A stretch of DNA of 61,862 bases from Streptomyces sp. OR43 (GCF_008042275.1 NZ_RDBK01000043.1:332930-394791), one strand, 5' to 3'. Numbered from the stretch's first letter, positions 25,722-36,737 are shown. Made by a program: numbers and translations. The notes: generated by a model not told the origin, from the sequence alone.

Positions 25722-28700
25722 ATGACCTCCGAATCCCCCAGCTCCATACCCGGGGCGAGACGCGTGGCCCGCGTCGCGGCCGCCGCCGGACTGGTGGCCG
25801 CCCTGGCCGCCACCGGCGCCGCCCCCGTCTTCGCGGCCGACGACCCGGCCCCCGCACCCGTCAAGACCGCCGCCGGCGGCAGCACGGCGGACAAGCTCGG
25901 CACGGCCGACGCCGAGGTTCTCACCCAGGCGAAGGCCAAGGGCGAGAAGAACATCACGATGATGGTCGCCACCGCTCCCGGTGCGACCGAGCAGGTCACC
26001 GAGCAACTGGACGCCGTCAAGGGCTCCGTGCTCGGGCAGGCCTACGACAAACTCGGCTATGTGCGGGCCACCGTGCCCACCGCGGCCGCCGAGGCCACCA
26101 TCAAGGCGGCCTCGAAGCTGTCCTCGGTCCACGGCATCGATCTCAAGCAGGAGATCGTGCTGGACGATCCGACGCCGTCGGGCGACCGGGCGGCCGGCAG
26201 CCGGGCCTCGGTGAAGTCGACGGGGACCTACCCGGCGCCCGGGAAGAACACCCCGGCCAAGAACCCGTACAACCCGTCGTTCGAGACGGGTGCGGTCGAC
26301 TTCGTCAAGCAGCACCCGAAGGCCGACGGCCGCGGCATCACCATCGGCATCCTCGACTCGGGTGTCGACCTCGGCCACCCGGCGCTGCAGAAGACCAGCA
26401 CCGGTGAGCGCAAGATCACCGACTGGGTGACGGCCACCGACCCGGTCAGCGACGGCGACGGCACCTGGCTCCAGATGACGGACGCCGTGTCCGGCCCGAC
26501 GTTCACCTACGGCGGCCGTACCTACTCGGCCCCGGCGGGTTCGTACCGGATCAAGGTGTTCAAGGAGGCCGCCACCAGGGGTGGCGACATGGCGGGCGAC
26601 CTCAACCGTGACGGTGACACCACCGACACGTGGGGCGTCCTGTACGACCCGGTCACCGGCACCACCCGAGTGGACCTGAACAACAACGCGGACTTCTCCG
26701 ACGACGCCGTCCTGAAGCCGTACAAGGAGAAGCACCAGGTCTCCTACTTCGGTACGGACGACCCGCGGACCGATGTCGTCGAGCGCGTCCCGTTCGTCGT
26801 CGAGACCCGCAAGAACGTCGTGTACAACGCGGCGGGCGACACGTCCGACTTCGTGAGCATCGGTGTCATCGAGTCCGAGCACGGCACGCACGTGGCGGGC
26901 ATCACCGCCGCGAACGGCCTGTTCGGCGGCAAGATGAACGGTGCCGCACCCGGCGCGAAGATCGTCTCCTCGCGTGCCTGCACCTGGTCCGGCGGCTGCA
27001 CCAACATCGCGCTCACCGAGGGCATGATCGACCTCGTCGTGAACCGCGGCGTCGACGTCGTCAACATGTCGATCGGCGGACTGCCGCCGCTCAACGACGG
27101 CAACAACGCCCGCTCGGAGCTGTACAAGCGCCTCATCGACATCTACGGCGTCCAGCTGGTCATCTCGGCCGGCAACGACGGTCCGGGCGTCAACACCATC
27201 GGTGACCCCGGCCTCGCCGACCACGTCATCTCGGTCGGCGCGTCCATCTCCAAGGAGACCTGGGCCGCGAACTACGGCTCCGGCGTCACCAAGAAGTACG
27301 ACATGCTCCCGTTCTCCTCGCGCGGCCCGCGTGAGGACGGCGGCTTCACACCGACGCTGACGGCTCCCGGCGCGGCGATCAACTCGACGCAGACCTGGCT
27401 GCCCGGCGGACCGGTCAAGGAGGCGGGCTACTCCCTCCCGGCCGGCTACTCCATGCTCCAGGGCACGTCGATGGCCTCCCCGCAGGCCGCCGGCGCGACC
27501 GCGCTGCTGCTGTCCGCCGCGAAGCAGAAGCACATCGAGCTGCCCCCGGCCGATCTGCGCACCGCGCTGACCAGCACCGCCACCCAGATCAAGGGAGTGC
27601 CCGCGCACGCCCAGGGTGCCGGTCTGATCAACATCGTCGCCGCCTGGAAGCAGATCGAGAAGCAGGGCGCCCCGGCGCACGAGTACACGGTCAAGGCCCC
27701 GGTCGACACCGCGATCGACTTCGCGCTGAAGACCCCCGGCTTCGGCACCGGCCTCTACGACCGCGAGGGCGGCCTCAAGGCCGGCCAGAAGAAGTCGTAC
27801 GACGTCACGGTCACCCGCACCACGGGCCCGGACAAGGACGTCAGGCACAAGCTGTCCTGGAAGTACAACGACGGCACCTTCACGCTGACCGGCCCGAGCA
27901 CCGTCTCGCTGCCGCTCGGCAAGCCGGTGACGGTCAAGGTCCAGGCGAAGCCGGGCAGCGCGGGCGTGCACAGCGCGATCCTCCAGGTCGACGACGCGAA
28001 GACCTCCGGTGTGGACCAGCAGATCCTCGCCACGGTCGTCGTCTCCAAGGAGCTCGTGAAGCCGGGCTACGCGTACACGGCGTCCGGCTCGGTGCAGCGC
28101 AACGGCACCACGTCGTACTTCGTGACCGTGCCGGAGGGCTCCAAGACCCTTGAGGTCGCCATGAGCGCCCTGCGCTCGGGCAGCCAGACCCGCTTCATCT
28201 CCATCCACCCGTACGGGGTCGCGGTGGAGGACAGCGGGACGCCGTTCTGCTACCCGAACTACGAGAACCCGGCCAACACCTGCCGCCCGGACGTACGCTC
28301 GTACGCCGACCCGCAGGCCGGTGTCTGGGAGATCGAGGTCGAGGCCCGGCGTACGTCGCCGCTGCTGGACAACCCGTACAAGCTGGACGTCTCGCTGCTC
28401 GGCGCGACCTTCGACCCGGCGGTGCAGACCATCGCCGAGGCGAAGATCGGCACCCCCGCAGCGGTGGACTGGACGGTCACCAACAATGCCGGTGACCTGG
28501 CGGGCAAGCTCAAGGGCGGCTCGCTGGGCTCGGCCGACGTCGAGCGACCGTCGATGTCCACGGGCGACGAGTACGTCAAGGAGGTGACCATCGGTGCGGG
28601 CGTCGAGAAGCTGGACGTCGCCATCGGCGGTACCTCGGACGCCAACGCCGACCTGGACCTGTACGTCTACAAGGGCACGGCCGAGGTGGGCTCCTCCACC

Positions 28701-29027
28701 ACGGCCGGTTCCGAGGAGTCCGTCAGTCTGGTGAAGCCCGCCGCGGGCACGTACACGGTCGTCATCCAGGGCTACGACGTCCCGGCCGGCACGACCGAGT
28801 ACGACTACCGCGACGTGTACTACTCGCCGTCGCTCGGCGCGATCAACGTCGACGAGTCGAAGGCCGTGGACCTGGCCAACGGCGCATCGGCGCAGGTCAG
28901 TGCCGAGGTCGCGGTCGCCGGGGCTGCTCCCGAGGGCCGGCAGTTCTTCGGCGAGGTCCAGATGGTGAACTCCCGCGGCACCGCCGCGGGCACCGGCAGC
29001 GTCGTGATCGAGAAGGTCACGCCGTAA
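25722..29027 (+). CDS. Secreted S8 (subtilisin-family) serine peptidase resembling tripeptidyl peptidase II
   Basis: 1101 residues. Signal peptide at 1-~36 (positive start, VAAAAGLVAALAATGAAPVFA-A). The catalytic triad is complete: Asp212 (GILDSGVDLGHP), His387 (HGTHVAG) and Ser583 (GTSMASPQAAG). The ~175-residue spacing between Asp and His is far longer than in ordinary subtilisins (about 30) and recalls the TPPII insertion. Residues ~640-1101 are beta-rich, with a pre-peptidase-C-like part near 960-1020 (DANADLDLYVYKG). A prodomain probably covers ~60-150. Start ATG 25722 has AGGG at 6 nt; ATG 25716 is an alternative. It probably releases oligopeptides outside the cell. Monocistronic with a strong terminator. 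Confidence 0.92.
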   Translation: MTSESPSSIPGARRVARVAAAAGLVAALAATGAAPVFAADDPAPAPVKTAAGGSTADKLGTADAEVLTQAKAKGEKNITMMVATAPGATEQVTEQLDAVKGSVLGQAYDKLGYVRATVPTAAAEATIKAASKLSSVHGIDLKQEIVLDDPTPSGDRAAGSRASVKSTGTYPAPGKNTPAKNPYNPSFETGAVDFVKQHPKADGRGITIGILDSGVDLGHPALQKTSTGERKITDWVTATDPVSDGDGTWLQMTDAVSGPTFTYGGRTYSAPAGSYRIKVFKEAATRGGDMAGDLNRDGDTTDTWGVLYDPVTGTTRVDLNNNADFSDDAVLKPYKEKHQVSYFGTDDPRTDVVERVPFVVETRKNVVYNAAGDTSDFVSIGVIESEHGTHVAGITAANGLFGGKMNGAAPGAKIVSSRACTWSGGCTNIALTEGMIDLVVNRGVDVVNMSIGGLPPLNDGNNARSELYKRLIDIYGVQLVISAGNDGPGVNTIGDPGLADHVISVGASISKETWAANYGSGVTKKYDMLPFSSRGPREDGGFTPTLTAPGAAINSTQTWLPGGPVKEAGYSLPAGYSMLQGTSMASPQAAGATALLLSAAKQKHIELPPADLRTALTSTATQIKGVPAHAQGAGLINIVAAWKQIEKQGAPAHEYTVKAPVDTAIDFALKTPGFGTGLYDREGGLKAGQKKSYDVTVTRTTGPDKDVRHKLSWKYNDGTFTLTGPSTVSLPLGKPVTVKVQAKPGSAGVHSAILQVDDAKTSGVDQQILATVVVSKELVKPGYAYTASGSVQRNGTTSYFVTVPEGSKTLEVAMSALRSGSQTRFISIHPYGVAVEDSGTPFCYPNYENPANTCRPDVRSYADPQAGVWEIEVEARRTSPLLDNPYKLDVSLLGATFDPAVQTIAEAKIGTPAAVDWTVTNNAGDLAGKLKGGSLGSADVERPSMSTGDEYVKEVTIGAGVEKLDVAIGGTSDANADLDLYVYKGTAEVGSSTTAGSEESVSLVKPAAGTYTVVIQGYDVPAGTTEYDYRDVYYSPSLGAINVDESKAVDLANGASAQVSAEVAVAGAAPEGRQFFGEVQMVNSRGTAAGTGSVVIEKVTP

Positions 29028-29049
29028 CCGCGTCGCGGTGACCATGTGA

Positions 29050-30234
<1,185 letters not shown>

Positions 30235-30251
30235 CGGCGTCCGGCCACGTG

Positions 30252-30310
30252 GCGGGGGTCCGGGGGCTCTGCCCCCGGACCCCCGCTCCTCAATCGCCGG
30301 AGGGCTTGGA
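30252..30310. terminator. Terminator after asd followed by a dispersed-repeat copy
   Basis: Perfect 16-bp stem (30252-30267 with 30271-30286), 3-nt loop, then CTCCTCAATCGCCGGAGGGC (from ~30286), the fourth copy in this window of the repeat seen at ~12425. Confidence 0.8.
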
Positions 30311-30312
30311 CC

Positions 30313-30831
30313 TCACCCGGCGAGGCTGGTTCCCGGGCGCCGTACCTCGAAGTGCCAGCAGCCGTACTCCACCGCCCGCACGTGCACCAGTGCCACCTCC
30401 GGGTCGGCGAACGCCTCCGTGATGGCCTCGTCGTAGCCCCGCGCCTCGTCCGCCGGGATCTCCATCAGCCGGCCGCCCACGATGTGACCGTCCGCGTTGT
30501 AGCGCCGGACCGTCCGCAGCGCGCCCGCCCGGGAGAACGGATAGCCGGGCCGGTCCGCCGCAGGCCCCTCACACTCTTCGGCGTGGATGAAGACCGGGCC
30601 CTGCTCGTCGTACGCCCCGGGGCGGGCCCAGGTGGCCGCCGCCCAGCGCCGCAGCGGCGCGTACGACACGAGGGCGATCCTCTCCCCCACCTCGTTGCCC
30701 CGCAGGCAGCAGCGCAGCGGGCTGCCCGCCTCCGTGGCGGTGTACGGGACGCAGGGGCGCCCCGCGTCGTCCGTGTCCCGGAGTTCCTTCAGCGCGGCCG
30801 GGTCGATCGCGCGTGCCTCGTAACTGGTCAT
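30313..30831 (-). CDS. DUF1203 family protein
   Basis: 172 residues starting MTSYEARAIDP. It matches the DUF1203 pattern: PCRxCL-like TEAGSPLRCCLRGNEVGERIALVSYAP near residue 32, then GPVFIHAEECEG (~80) and the C-terminal VRAVEYGCWHFEVRRPG. Cys-rich spots (CC, EEC, YGC) and several His suggest metal or cofactor binding, but nothing is established. The start at ATG 30831 is where the family begins; a longer frame to 30900 is unlikely. Divergent from pepN copy 2, convergent with asd. Confidence 0.85.
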   Translation of the reverse strand: MTSYEARAIDPAALKELRDTDDAGRPCVPYTATEAGSPLRCCLRGNEVGERIALVSYAPLRRWAAATWARPGAYDEQGPVFIHAEECEGPAADRPGYPFSRAGALRTVRRYNADGHIVGGRLMEIPADEARGYDEAITEAFADPEVALVHVRAVEYGCWHFEVRRPGTSLAG

Positions 30832-30944
30832 ACGACGAGAATGGCCCGCCCCACCGGCGCGGTCCGGCGGAAAATGGACATCGCCCTGGGCACGGGTCAC
30901 GTGGAAGGATGACCGGAAACATCACATATCAAGGAGATGACCGC

Positions 30945-33524
30945 GTGCCTGGCACGAATCTGACCCGCGAAGAGGCACAGGAGCGGGCGCGCCTGCTGAC
31001 CGTGGACGCGTACGAGATCGATCTCGACCTCTCCGGAGCGCAGGAGGGTGGGACCTACCGGTCCGTCACCACCGTGCGCTTCGACTCCGCCGAAGCCGGT
31101 GCGGAGACCTTCATCGACCTGGTCGCCCCGGCGGTCCACGAGGTCGAGCTGAACGGCAGGGCGCTGGACGTCGCGGCCGTGTTCCGTGACTCCCGGATCG
31201 CGCTGGCGCATCTGGAGGCGGGTGCCAACGAGCTGAAGGTCGTCGCCGACTGCTCGTACACCAACACGGGCGAGGGCCTGCACCGCTTCGTCGACCCGGT
31301 CGACGAGCAGGCCTACCTGTACACCCAGTTCGAGGTCCCGGACGCGCGCCGGGTCTTCGCGAGCTTCGAGCAGCCGGACCTGAAGGCGACCTTCCGGTTC
31401 ACTGTGAAGGCCCCGTCCGGCTGGACCGTGATCTCCAACTCGCCGACGCCGGAGCCGAGGGACGACGTCTGGTCGTTCGAGCCGACGCCGCGCATCTCCA
31501 CGTACATCACGGCCCTGATCGCGGGCCCGTACCACTCGGTGCACAGCAGCTACGAGAAGGACGGCCAGACCGTCCCGCTCGGCATCTACTGCCGCCCGTC
31601 GCTCGCCGAGTACCTCGACGCGGACGCGATCTTCGACGTGACGCGGCTGGGCTTCGACTGGTTCCAGGAGAAGTTCGACTACGCGTACCCCTTCGCCAAG
31701 TACGACCAGCTCTTCGTCCCGGAGTTCAACGCGGGCGCGATGGAGAACGCGGGCGCGGTCACCATCCGTGACCAGTACGTCTTCCGTTCCAAGGTGACGG
31801 ACGCGGCGTACGAGACGCGGGCCGAGACGATCCTGCACGAGCTGGCGCACATGTGGTTCGGCGACCTCGTGACCATGGAATGGTGGAACGACCTGTGGCT
31901 GAACGAGTCGTTCGCCACCTACACCTCGATCGCCTGCCTGGCGTACGCCGACGGTTCGCAGTGGCCGCACTCCTGGACGACGTTCGCCAACTCCATGAAG
32001 ACGTGGGCGTACCGCCAGGACCAGCTGCCCTCGACGCACCCGATCATGGCGGACATCCGTGACCTGGACGACGTCCTGGTCAACTTCGACGGCATCACGT
32101 ACGCCAAGGGTGCCTCGGTCCTGAAGCAGCTGGTGGCGTACGTCGGCATGGACGCGTTCTTCCAGGGCGTCCAGGCGTACTTCAAGGCGCACGCGTTCGG
32201 CAACACGCGGCTGTCCGACCTGCTGGGCGCGCTGGAGGAGACCTCCGGGCGCGACCTGAAGACCTGGTCGAAGGCGTGGCTGGAGACGGCCGGCATCAAC
32301 ATCCTGCGCCCGGAGATCGAGACGGACGAGGACGGGCACGTCACCTCGTTCACCGTGCTCCAGGAGGCGCCCGCGCTGCCCGCCGGCGCGAAGGGCGAGC
32401 CGACGCTGCGGCCGCACCGGATCGCGATCGGCTGCTACGACCTGGACGCCGCGTCCGGCAAGCTGGTCCGGACGGACCGGATCGAGCTGGACGTCGACGG
32501 CGAGCGGACCACCGTGCCGTTCCCGGCCGGCACCGCGCGCCCGGCCGTCGTCCTCCTCAACGACGACGACCTCTCGTACGCGAAGGTCCGCCTCGACGAG
32601 GAGTCGCTGCGGGTCGTCACGGAGCACCTGGGCGACTTCACCGAGTCGCTGCCGCGCGCCCTGTGCTGGGCGTCGGCCTGGGACATGACGCGCGACGGCG
32701 AACTGGCCACGCGCGACTACCTCTCGCTCGTCCTGTCCGGTGTGGGCAAGGAGTCGGACATCGGCGTCGTCCAGTCGCTGCACCGTCAGGTGAAGATGGC
32801 GCTGGACCTGTACGCGGCGCCGGAGTGGCGCGAGGCCGGTCTGACGCAGTGGACCGAGGCGACGCTCGCGCACCTGCGCGCCGCGGAGCCGGGCAGCGAC
32901 CACCAGCTGGCGTGGGCCCGCGCGTTCGCGGACACGGCCCGCAACCCGCAGCAGCTCGATCTGCTGCAGTCGCTGCTCGACGGCACCGAGGCGATCGAGG
33001 GCCTGGCCGTCGACACCGAGCTGCGCTGGGCGTTCGTGGAGCGGCTGGCCGCCACGGGGCTGCTCGACGACGAGGAGATCGACGCCGAGTACGCGCGCGA
33101 CCGGACCGCGGCGGGCGAACGCCACGCGGCGGCCGCCCGTGCGGCGCGGCCCTCCCAGGAGGCGAAGGCGGAGGCGTGGGCCTCGGTCGTCGAGTCCGAC
33201 AAGCTGCCGAACTCCCTCCAGGAGGCGGTCATCGGCGGGTTCGTCCAGACCGACCAGCGCGAGCTGCTGGCCCCGTACACCGAGAAGTTCTTCGCCGCGG
33301 TGAAGGACGTCTGGGACTCGCGGAGCCACGAGATGGCCCAGCAGGTCGCGATCGGTCTCTACCCGGCGCTCCACGTCTCGCAGGAGACCCTGGACGCCAC
33401 GGACGCGTGGCTGGCCTCGGCCGAGCCGGGCGCCGCGCTGCGACGGCTGATGTCGGAGTCGCGAGCGGGCGTGGAACGGGCGCTGAAGGCCCGGGCCGCG
33501 GACGCGGCGGCGGCGACCGCGTAG
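30945..33524 (+). CDS. pepN: Aminopeptidase N (M1 zinc metallopeptidase), copy 2
   Basis: 859 residues. GAMENAG at residue 264, zinc site HELAH (His298, Glu299, His302) with the distal Glu in WLNESFATY, and the ERAP1-like helical C-terminal region. This copy is closer to the standard actinobacterial PepN in details (LNESFATY, HELAH) than copy 1 (LKESFADF, HEMAH). Start GTG 30945 with AAGGAG 8 nt upstream; an in-frame ATG at 30909 is possible but lacks an SD. The N-terminus (VPGTNLTREEAQERARLLTVDAYEIDLDL) mirrors copy 1. Cytoplasmic, no signal peptide. A 15-bp terminator follows. Confidence 0.96.
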   Translation: MPGTNLTREEAQERARLLTVDAYEIDLDLSGAQEGGTYRSVTTVRFDSAEAGAETFIDLVAPAVHEVELNGRALDVAAVFRDSRIALAHLEAGANELKVVADCSYTNTGEGLHRFVDPVDEQAYLYTQFEVPDARRVFASFEQPDLKATFRFTVKAPSGWTVISNSPTPEPRDDVWSFEPTPRISTYITALIAGPYHSVHSSYEKDGQTVPLGIYCRPSLAEYLDADAIFDVTRLGFDWFQEKFDYAYPFAKYDQLFVPEFNAGAMENAGAVTIRDQYVFRSKVTDAAYETRAETILHELAHMWFGDLVTMEWWNDLWLNESFATYTSIACLAYADGSQWPHSWTTFANSMKTWAYRQDQLPSTHPIMADIRDLDDVLVNFDGITYAKGASVLKQLVAYVGMDAFFQGVQAYFKAHAFGNTRLSDLLGALEETSGRDLKTWSKAWLETAGINILRPEIETDEDGHVTSFTVLQEAPALPAGAKGEPTLRPHRIAIGCYDLDAASGKLVRTDRIELDVDGERTTVPFPAGTARPAVVLLNDDDLSYAKVRLDEESLRVVTEHLGDFTESLPRALCWASAWDMTRDGELATRDYLSLVLSGVGKESDIGVVQSLHRQVKMALDLYAAPEWREAGLTQWTEATLAHLRAAEPGSDHQLAWARAFADTARNPQQLDLLQSLLDGTEAIEGLAVDTELRWAFVERLAATGLLDDEEIDAEYARDRTAAGERHAAAARAARPSQEAKAEAWASVVESDKLPNSLQEAVIGGFVQTDQRELLAPYTEKFFAAVKDVWDSRSHEMAQQVAIGLYPALHVSQETLDATDAWLASAEPGAALRRLMSESRAGVERALKARAADAAAATA

Positions 33525-33537
33525 GTGTGATCCGAGG

Positions 33538-33570
33538 GCGGGGGCGGGTGTCGCGGACACCCGCCCCCGC
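33538..33570 (+). terminator. Terminator of pepN copy 2
   Basis: Perfect 15-bp stem (33538-33552 with 33556-33570), 3-nt loop. Confidence 0.85.
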
Positions 33571-33696
33571 TGTGCGTGGGGCGCGCGAACCCCGGTGAAG
33601 GCCGTGTGAGCCCGTGGTGTAGGTTCCGGGCACGCCATGGGGGTACCTGGCGTTTCGCGGCAGCTGGGCTGCCGCCTTTATCCGGGGGGATACCGT

Positions 33697-35394
33697 ATGC
33701 GAAGAATCCTGGCCGTTTCGGGCTCGGTGGCGCTTCTTGCCACCGGGGCTCTCGCGGGGGCCGTGCCCGCCGCTGCGGTCGACAATTTCGCCTTTGAGAT
33801 GGGGCGCGACTGGACGCTCATGCCCGGCGAGGGCCGTGCCGAGCTGGGTCCGGACGGCTGGTACAACGAGGCCGACGGGACCCTGGTCTACGCCCTGAGC
33901 AAGAAGCAGCTGAACGACCCGGCCTGGGCCGCCGGGGGTGTACCGGCGGGGCTCACCGTCGAGCTCGGCTCGGACTGCAAGGCGGCCGCGGTGGCCGGTG
34001 TCTATCTCTGCGACGCCCACGGCCAGGTGACCTCCCCGGAGGTCTCGGCCACGGCGACGGCGGCGGACGGCACCACGGCCTACGTCGGGCTGGCGTACGC
34101 ACCGAGCGGAACGAGCGTCGACAAGGCGGTCAAGGAGGCCCAGACCGCGGCGACGTTCTCCGAGGACGGTCTGCACGCCGCGCGCACCCTCACGGTCAAG
34201 TCGGCCGAGCACGTCGCGCAGAACACGCTCGCGCTGAACACGCCGACGCTGACGGCGGGAGGCTCGGTCACCCAGTCGATCACCGTGCACGCCGTGGACA
34301 CGGGGCACCTCTCGATCACGTTCGCCCCCGCCGAGGGCCAGCGCGGATGGGAGGAGTCCGAGGCCGACATCAGGATCGACTCGGTCTCGCGCGGCGACAA
34401 CGCGACCTGCGACCACACGCTGGGATCGGTGGCCTACGGCGAGGTCCGCTGTGACGTCACCCCGGGCGACGTCACGATCGACTACACGCTGAGCGCCGGA
34501 GCGAAGACGGCGGCGTGGAAGGTCACCGCCTCCGCGGTGTACGAGGTCTACAACTGGGGCACCCACAACCCGGAGGCGTCGAGCAGCTTCGCGATCGACA
34601 GCCCGTACCCGGTCAGGCCGCACCACCTGCTCCTGGCCCGCGGCAAGGACGGGCTGCTCCGCTCCCATTACGGGACCGGCAGCGCCTCGGAGCCCTTCCG
34701 GGACTTCGAGGAGGTCATCGGCCGCGGCTGGAACATCTACAACCAGCTGACGAAGCTCGCCCCGGTCACCGTGCAGGCGGGCGGGGGCGGGGTGGTCGGC
34801 CGCGACACCTCCGGTGTGCTGTGGCACTACCGCACGAGCGGCGACTGGAACACGCTCACCGGGCGGACCAAGGTCGGTGGCGGCTGGAACGCCTACAACA
34901 AGCTGTCGGGTGTCACGGACGTGACGGCCGACGGCACGGCCGATCTGCTGGCCCGCGACACGTCGGGCGTGCTGTGGCTCTACCGGGGCACCGGCACCGG
35001 CACGGCCCCGTTCGCCGCGCGGACGAAGGTCGGCGGCGGCTGGGGCGTGTACAACGAGCTCACCGGCGCGGGCGACGTGACCGGTGACGGCCGGGCCGAC
35101 GTGCTGGCCCGCGACGCCTCCGGTGTGCTCTGGCTGTACCGGGGCACGGGCAAGGCGGCGTCGCCGTTCACGGCGCGGACGAGGGTCGGCGGCGGCTGGA
35201 GCGCATACCGCTCGATGACCTCGCCCGGTGACCTGACCGACGACGGCCGGGCCGACCTGGTCGTCCAGGACAAGTCCGGTGTGCTGTGGCTGTACCGGGC
35301 GACCGGCAGCGCGACCACCCCGTACGCGGCACGCGTCAAGGTCACCGGCGCGGGCGAGACGTCGACGATCAGCGGGTACAACACCCTGCTCTGA
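33697..35394 (+). CDS. Secreted protein with C-terminal FG-GAP/tachylectin-like repeats
   Basis: 565 residues. Signal peptide MRRILAVSGSVALLATGALAGAVPAAA. Residues ~30-300 form a beta-rich domain I do not recognise, with Cys at DCKAAAVAGVYLC and CDHTLGSVAYGEVRC that may pair outside the cell. Residues ~310-565 carry four or five ~50-residue repeats with the core DGRADVLARD-SGVLWLYRGTG and VGGGW-AYN, i.e. a beta-propeller of the FG-GAP/VCBS type often fused to Streptomyces exoproteins and thought to bind surfaces or sugars. No catalytic motif was seen. Start ATG 33697 with GGGGGA upstream. Confidence 0.85.
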   Translation: MRRILAVSGSVALLATGALAGAVPAAAVDNFAFEMGRDWTLMPGEGRAELGPDGWYNEADGTLVYALSKKQLNDPAWAAGGVPAGLTVELGSDCKAAAVAGVYLCDAHGQVTSPEVSATATAADGTTAYVGLAYAPSGTSVDKAVKEAQTAATFSEDGLHAARTLTVKSAEHVAQNTLALNTPTLTAGGSVTQSITVHAVDTGHLSITFAPAEGQRGWEESEADIRIDSVSRGDNATCDHTLGSVAYGEVRCDVTPGDVTIDYTLSAGAKTAAWKVTASAVYEVYNWGTHNPEASSSFAIDSPYPVRPHHLLLARGKDGLLRSHYGTGSASEPFRDFEEVIGRGWNIYNQLTKLAPVTVQAGGGGVVGRDTSGVLWHYRTSGDWNTLTGRTKVGGGWNAYNKLSGVTDVTADGTADLLARDTSGVLWLYRGTGTGTAPFAARTKVGGGWGVYNELTGAGDVTGDGRADVLARDASGVLWLYRGTGKAASPFTARTRVGGGWSAYRSMTSPGDLTDDGRADLVVQDKSGVLWLYRATGSATTPYAARVKVTGAGETSTISGYNTLL

Positions 35395-35414
35395 CCGTCC
35401 CGCAGGACGCGGCC

Positions 35415-35524
35415 GAGGGCCCGGACCGGTGTACGCAGCCGGTCCGGGCCCTCTCGCGTGACGGGTGCGCCCGGTGTGAACCGCCCGGCGAACGGGGCGC
35501 GGGGCTCAGCCGTTCGCCGGGCGG
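35415..35524. terminator. Two tandem hairpins between convergent genes
   Basis: Stem one: 15 bp perfect (35415-35429 with 35439-35453), ending the FG-GAP gene. Stem two: 15 bp perfect (35481-35495 with 35510-35524), ending the allantoicase gene. Confidence 0.8.
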
Positions 35525-35539
35525 TGGTCGTGGGGCCTG

Positions 35540-36679
35540 TTACGCGCCCGACTCCTCGTAGCGGCGGGCCAGTCCGGCCGCGCCGGACTCCGTCAGCGAG
35601 CCGTGCAGGCGCATCCTGGCCACTCCGCCGTCGGGGAAGGCGTCGAGGCGTACGTGGGTGACGACGGCCCGGGCGCGGAGCGGGAAGCGGTGCAGGGTGT
35701 CGGGCTGGAGCCTGGTGCGCGGGATGATCTCGAACCACTCGCCCGTCTCGCCGTTACGGCCCTGGAGGGCGATCCAGCCGGCCGCGTTGCCCTTGAGGTA
35801 GGCCGTGTCGATCTCGACCGCGCGGACCGCGCCCTGGGCGGGCAGCCGGAAGCGCACCCAGTCGTTGGTGTCGCGGACACGGCGGCGGCGGTTCTCCCAG
35901 CCGTCGTCCATCTTGCGGGAGGTACCGGGCAGGATGATCTGGGTCGGCGAGGAGTAGAAGCGGTCCGAGGCGTCCTCGTAACTGCCGCCGTTCAGGACCG
36001 AGATCAGGTCGAAGGTGCCGAGCGTCGCGAGCCAGGACGGGTCGGGGAGCACCTCGCCGTGCACCCGCAGGCGGGCGATGCCGCCGTCGGGGTGCTGGCA
36101 CAGGCGCAGGTGGGTGTAGCGGCGGCCGCCGGTGATCTCGAAGCCGTTGGCGGCGTGGCCGCGTACGGGGGTCGGCGGGACGATCTCGTCCCACTTGACG
36201 TCGTCGGCGAGGAGTTCGGCGGGGCCGGGCGAGCCCGCGACGGAGGTGGCCTGGACGGAGACGCGCTGCGGGTAGTTGCCGCGGAAGTGGGCCGTGTCGA
36301 CGACGATGCCGCGGATGATGCCGGGGGCACCGAGGCGGATGAGGGCCCAGTCGTGCTCGTCCGGGGCGGGAAACGGGTGGGCGGCGTCCGCGCCGCGCCG
36401 GCGGCGGGTCTCCCAGCCGTCCATGATCTTGCCCTTGTGGCCGAAGTGCTCCGGGTCGAAGACGGCGCGCTCGCGGACCAGGAGGTTCTCGCGCTGGGCG
36501 AAGAACTCGTCGTTGGCGGCGATCACGCCCGCGCCGAGACGGCGGTCGGCGAGGTCCACGAGCTCGGTGAAGGGGAGGTCGGTGGTGCGGTAGTCGGCGT
36601 ACGGGTCACCACCGCCGTACGGGGCCGCGTCGTTGGCGTGGGGGTCCTCGTGCTGGTTCTCATTCTGTCCGAAGGTCAT
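35540..36679 (-). CDS. alc: Allantoicase
   Basis: 379 residues; hydrolyses allantoate to ureidoglycolate and urea in purine breakdown. Two copies of the allantoicase beta-jelly-roll are visible (residues ~55-205 and ~225-370), each with a KMDGWETRRRR / KMDDGWENRRRR motif and a THLRL/THVRL...PDGGIARLRVHG end. The N-terminal ~25 residues are a His/Asp/Asn-rich tail. Allantoinase, often its operon partner in Streptomyces, is not adjacent. A LysR gene lies 58 nt upstream on the same strand, making it the likely regulator. Confidence 0.92.
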   Translation of the reverse strand: MTFGQNENQHEDPHANDAAPYGGGDPYADYRTTDLPFTELVDLADRRLGAGVIAANDEFFAQRENLLVRERAVFDPEHFGHKGKIMDGWETRRRRGADAAHPFPAPDEHDWALIRLGAPGIIRGIVVDTAHFRGNYPQRVSVQATSVAGSPGPAELLADDVKWDEIVPPTPVRGHAANGFEITGGRRYTHLRLCQHPDGGIARLRVHGEVLPDPSWLATLGTFDLISVLNGGSYEDASDRFYSSPTQIILPGTSRKMDDGWENRRRRVRDTNDWVRFRLPAQGAVRAVEIDTAYLKGNAAGWIALQGRNGETGEWFEIIPRTRLQPDTLHRFPLRARAVVTHVRLDAFPDGGVARMRLHGSLTESGAAGLARRYEESGA

Positions 36680-36716
36680 GGGGTCACTGTCGTACGAGCG
36701 AAGCCATTAGGTCCAT

Positions 36717-36728
36717 CGAAAGTTTTCG
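36717..36728. promoter_or_regulatory. Palindrome between LysR gene and allantoicase
   Basis: CGAAA-GT-TTTCG, flanked by AT on both sides, in the 58-nt gap before allantoicase. Candidate operator for allantoicase; no known consensus was matched. Confidence 0.35.
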
Positions 36729-36737
36729 CATGAATCG

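Noticed and set aside
30897..33638. 913-residue open frame opposite pepN copy 2
   Set aside because: Antisense artefact of codon bias.
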